7,546 nt of DNA from DATJZH01 sp035499215 (lineage in GTDB: Bacteria > Actinomycetota > Actinomycetes > Streptosporangiales > Streptosporangiaceae). The notes under the pieces are model-generated. The model was not told where the DNA came from, did not search any database, and was given only the letters and a program-made list of their open reading frames with translations. Numbering within the stretch: the stretch's first letter is position 1; the number at the start of each line of letters is the position of its first letter. Shown piece by piece: positions 6,032 through 7,546 of the stretch. The stretch is from NCBI GenBank assembly GCA_035499215.1, contig DATJZH010000343.1, forward strand, positions 1 to 7,546, given 5' to 3'. The position numbers and the translations under genes were made by a program.

Positions 6032-7056
6032 TGGAGAAGGTTGTCGTGACCGGGTCGGCGGGCTTCATCGGCGGCTACCTGGTCGAGGAGCTGCTCCGCC
6101 AGGGGTACGCGGTTACCGGGGTGGACAACTTCTCCAAGTACGGGAAGGTGGCCAGGTCCTACGACGATCATCCCGGCTACCGGCTCGTCGAGGGCGACGC
6201 CCGCGACGTCGCCCTGATGACCGGCCTGCTCGCCGGCTGCGATCACTTCGTCGCCGGGGCGGCGATGATCGGCGGCATCTCCTACTTCCACGCCTACCCC
6301 TACGACCTGCTCGCCGCCAACGAGCGGATCACCGCGGCGTGCTGCGACGCGGCCATCACCGCGCGCCGGGACGGGCGGCTGCGCAAGGTCACCTACCTGT
6401 CCTCCTCGATGGTCTTCGAGAGCGCCGACGAGTGGCCCTCGCACGAGGGGCAGCAGCGGGAGATACCGCCGCCGCTGTCCTCCTACGGCTTCCAGAAGCT
6501 TGCCGTGGAGTACTTCGCCCGGGCCGCCTGGGACCAGTACCAGCTCCCCTACACCATCGTGCGGCCGTTCAACTGCGTGGGCACCGGCGAGGGCCGGGCG
6601 CTGGGCGACACCGAGATCCTGTCCGGCAACGTCCGGCTCGCGATGAGCCACGTGGTCCCCGACCTGATCCAGAAGGTCGTCAGGGGCCAGGACCCGCTGC
6701 ACATCCTCGGATCCGGCGACCAGCTCCGGCACTACACCTACGGCGCCGACCTGGCGGCCGGCATCGTCACCGCGATGACCCACCCCGACGCCCGCAACGA
6801 GGACTTCAACCTGTCCACCGCGCAGGGCACCACCGTCCGCGAGCTCGCCGGGATGATCTGGCGCAAGATCAACGGGCCGGGGCGGCCGCTGCGGATCGTC
6901 ACCGACGACCCCTACCCCCACGACGTCCAGCGCCGCGTCCCGGCCACCGGCAAGGCCAAGCGCGTCCTCGGCTTCGAGGCCACCACCACCCTGGACCAGA
7001 TGCTCGACCAGGTCATCCCCTGGATCACCACCGCCGTCCAGAACGGCACCATCTGA
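6031..7056 (+). CDS. NAD-dependent sugar epimerase/dehydratase (extended SDR)
   Basis: A 341-residue extended short-chain dehydrogenase/reductase acting on NDP-sugars. The cofactor motif is TGSAGFIG (7-14). Asp32 after the second strand favours NAD(H) over NADP(H). The catalytic set is present: SSS (124-126) and Tyr152-x3-Lys156 in SYGFQK. RPFNCVGTGEG (178-188) is the usual substrate-side motif. It could be a 4-epimerase, a 4,6-dehydratase or a uronic-acid decarboxylase; the sequence alone does not decide. Next to a 6-dehydrogenase, epimerisation or decarboxylation of an NDP-uronic acid is the most economical reading. The ATG at 6031 shares one base with the preceding stop (TGATG) and has AAAGGG 5 nt upstream, so translation is probably coupled. 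Codons near its 3' end are almost all C-ending. Confidence 0.9.
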   Translation: MEKVVVTGSAGFIGGYLVEELLRQGYAVTGVDNFSKYGKVARSYDDHPGYRLVEGDARDVALMTGLLAGCDHFVAGAAMIGGISYFHAYPYDLLAANERITAACCDAAITARRDGRLRKVTYLSSSMVFESADEWPSHEGQQREIPPPLSSYGFQKLAVEYFARAAWDQYQLPYTIVRPFNCVGTGEGRALGDTEILSGNVRLAMSHVVPDLIQKVVRGQDPLHILGSGDQLRHYTYGADLAAGIVTAMTHPDARNEDFNLSTAQGTTVRELAGMIWRKINGPGRPLRIVTDDPYPHDVQRRVPATGKAKRVLGFEATTTLDQMLDQVIPWITTAVQNGTI

Positions 7057-7096
7057 CCCGCCAGCCCACCAGGCCAGGCGACGCAGGGAGAAGATG

Positions 7097-7546
7097 ATGT
7101 CCGTCTCACCGCGCCAGCCGGGGCCGGCGGCGGACGGCAGCTGCACGTGCCGGGATCCGCTGCACCCGGCACGGCCGGCGCCGCTGCCGCCCGGCGCGCC
7201 GTCATTCCCGGCAGAGCCGGTGGATGCCGCGGAACTCCAGGCGCGCGGTGCGCCGGCGCACTGGCCGCGCCCGGGCCGTCGCCGGGCTCGTCCTCGTCCC
7301 GGGCATCCAGGCCGGCCGCTGGCGAGCTACGGCGGCGTGGCGGCCTGGCTCGCCGGGTTCGCGGCTGCCGGCGCCGGCCTCTTCCTCTGCTACCTGCGGC
7401 TGTCACAGGCGACGGCAGTCAATTCCGACGGTGCCTCGAACGTGCTGCAGGCCTGGGACATGCTGCACGGGAACCCGGTGCTGCACGGCTGGTGGCTGTC
7501 GGACGTGTCCTTCTACACCACCGAGCTGCCGCAGTACGTGCTGGTC
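7097..7546 (+). CDS. Multi-membrane GT-C-like glycosyltransferase, N-terminal part, cut by right edge
   Basis: The first 150 residues of a membrane protein that continues past the window. Residues 1-75 are Pro/Arg/Ala-rich, probably cytoplasmic and disordered. Residues about 79-100 (VAAWLAGFAAAGAGLFLCYL) form a first transmembrane helix. The following segment has NSDGASNVLQAWDMLHGN (from 109) and LSDVSFYTTELPQY. An acidic residue (Asp111) in the first outer loop followed by aromatic/acidic positions is the layout of GT-C transferases that use polyprenyl-phosphate sugars. I recall similar uncharacterised actinomycete membrane proteins but cannot name a family with certainty. AGGGAG (7085-7090) lies 6 nt before ATG 7097 and 3 nt before ATG 7094, so 7097 is preferred. 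It lies 37 nt after the epimerase on the same strand, and so is probably in the operon. Confidence 0.7.
   Translation, partial: MSVSPRQPGPAADGSCTCRDPLHPARPAPLPPGAPSFPAEPVDAAELQARGAPAHWPRPGRRRARPRPGHPGRPLASYGGVAAWLAGFAAAGAGLFLCYLRLSQATAVNSDGASNVLQAWDMLHGNPVLHGWWLSDVSFYTTELPQYVLV

Noticed and set aside
5923..7146. A 407-codon open frame on the minus strand
   Set aside because: It is a shadow of the epimerase gene in GC-rich sequence. Its Gly/Val/Asp-rich translation has no motif, and the plus strand encodes a complete SDR enzyme.

Overview
The window is GC-rich DNA (roughly 70% G+C by eye) whose codons mostly end in G or C, with frequent GTG starts and 1-4 nt gene overlaps. This fits a high-GC actinomycete (Actinomycetota); I cannot name the genus. 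No RNA genes, CRISPR arrays, transposases or integrases are visible. The gene content looks chromosomal and metabolic.

Left part, minus strand (1-2057): a complete UspA-type universal stress protein gene is followed in the same direction by the N-terminal 464 codons of a phosphoketolase, which runs off the left edge. The 210 nt between them is filled by a degenerate higher-order tandem repeat (1421-1632). Its basic element resembles the last codons of the stress-protein gene, and the array overlaps that gene's 3' end. Together the two genes resemble the stress/low-oxygen gene sets of actinomycetes, and the upstream region holds one candidate DosR/DevR-like half-site.

Middle (2058-3840): a 267-nt divergent promoter region, then on the plus strand a single-chain iron-sulfur L-serine dehydratase. 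Its reading frame is broken by one missing base near 3176/3177. Everything needed for activity is present on the two sides of the break, so it is either a sequencing error or a very recent pseudogene. A hairpin directly after the stop and a 50-nt GC-rich tandem duplication follow.

Right part, plus strand (about 3840-7546): a tightly packed glyco-operon. It holds a nucleotide-sugar 6-dehydrogenase, a DPM1-like family 2 glycosyltransferase (ATGA overlap), an NAD-dependent sugar epimerase/dehydratase (TGATG overlap), and after 37 nt the start of a multi-membrane GT-C-like protein cut by the right edge. Read together they suggest a route in which an NDP-sugar is oxidised and epimerised or decarboxylated, transferred to polyprenyl phosphate on the cytoplasmic face, and used by a membrane glycosyltransferase outside the membrane to decorate a cell-envelope glycan or lipid. 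The specific sugar and acceptor cannot be read from the sequence. A possible 35-codon leader ORF overlaps the first gene of this operon by 4 nt.
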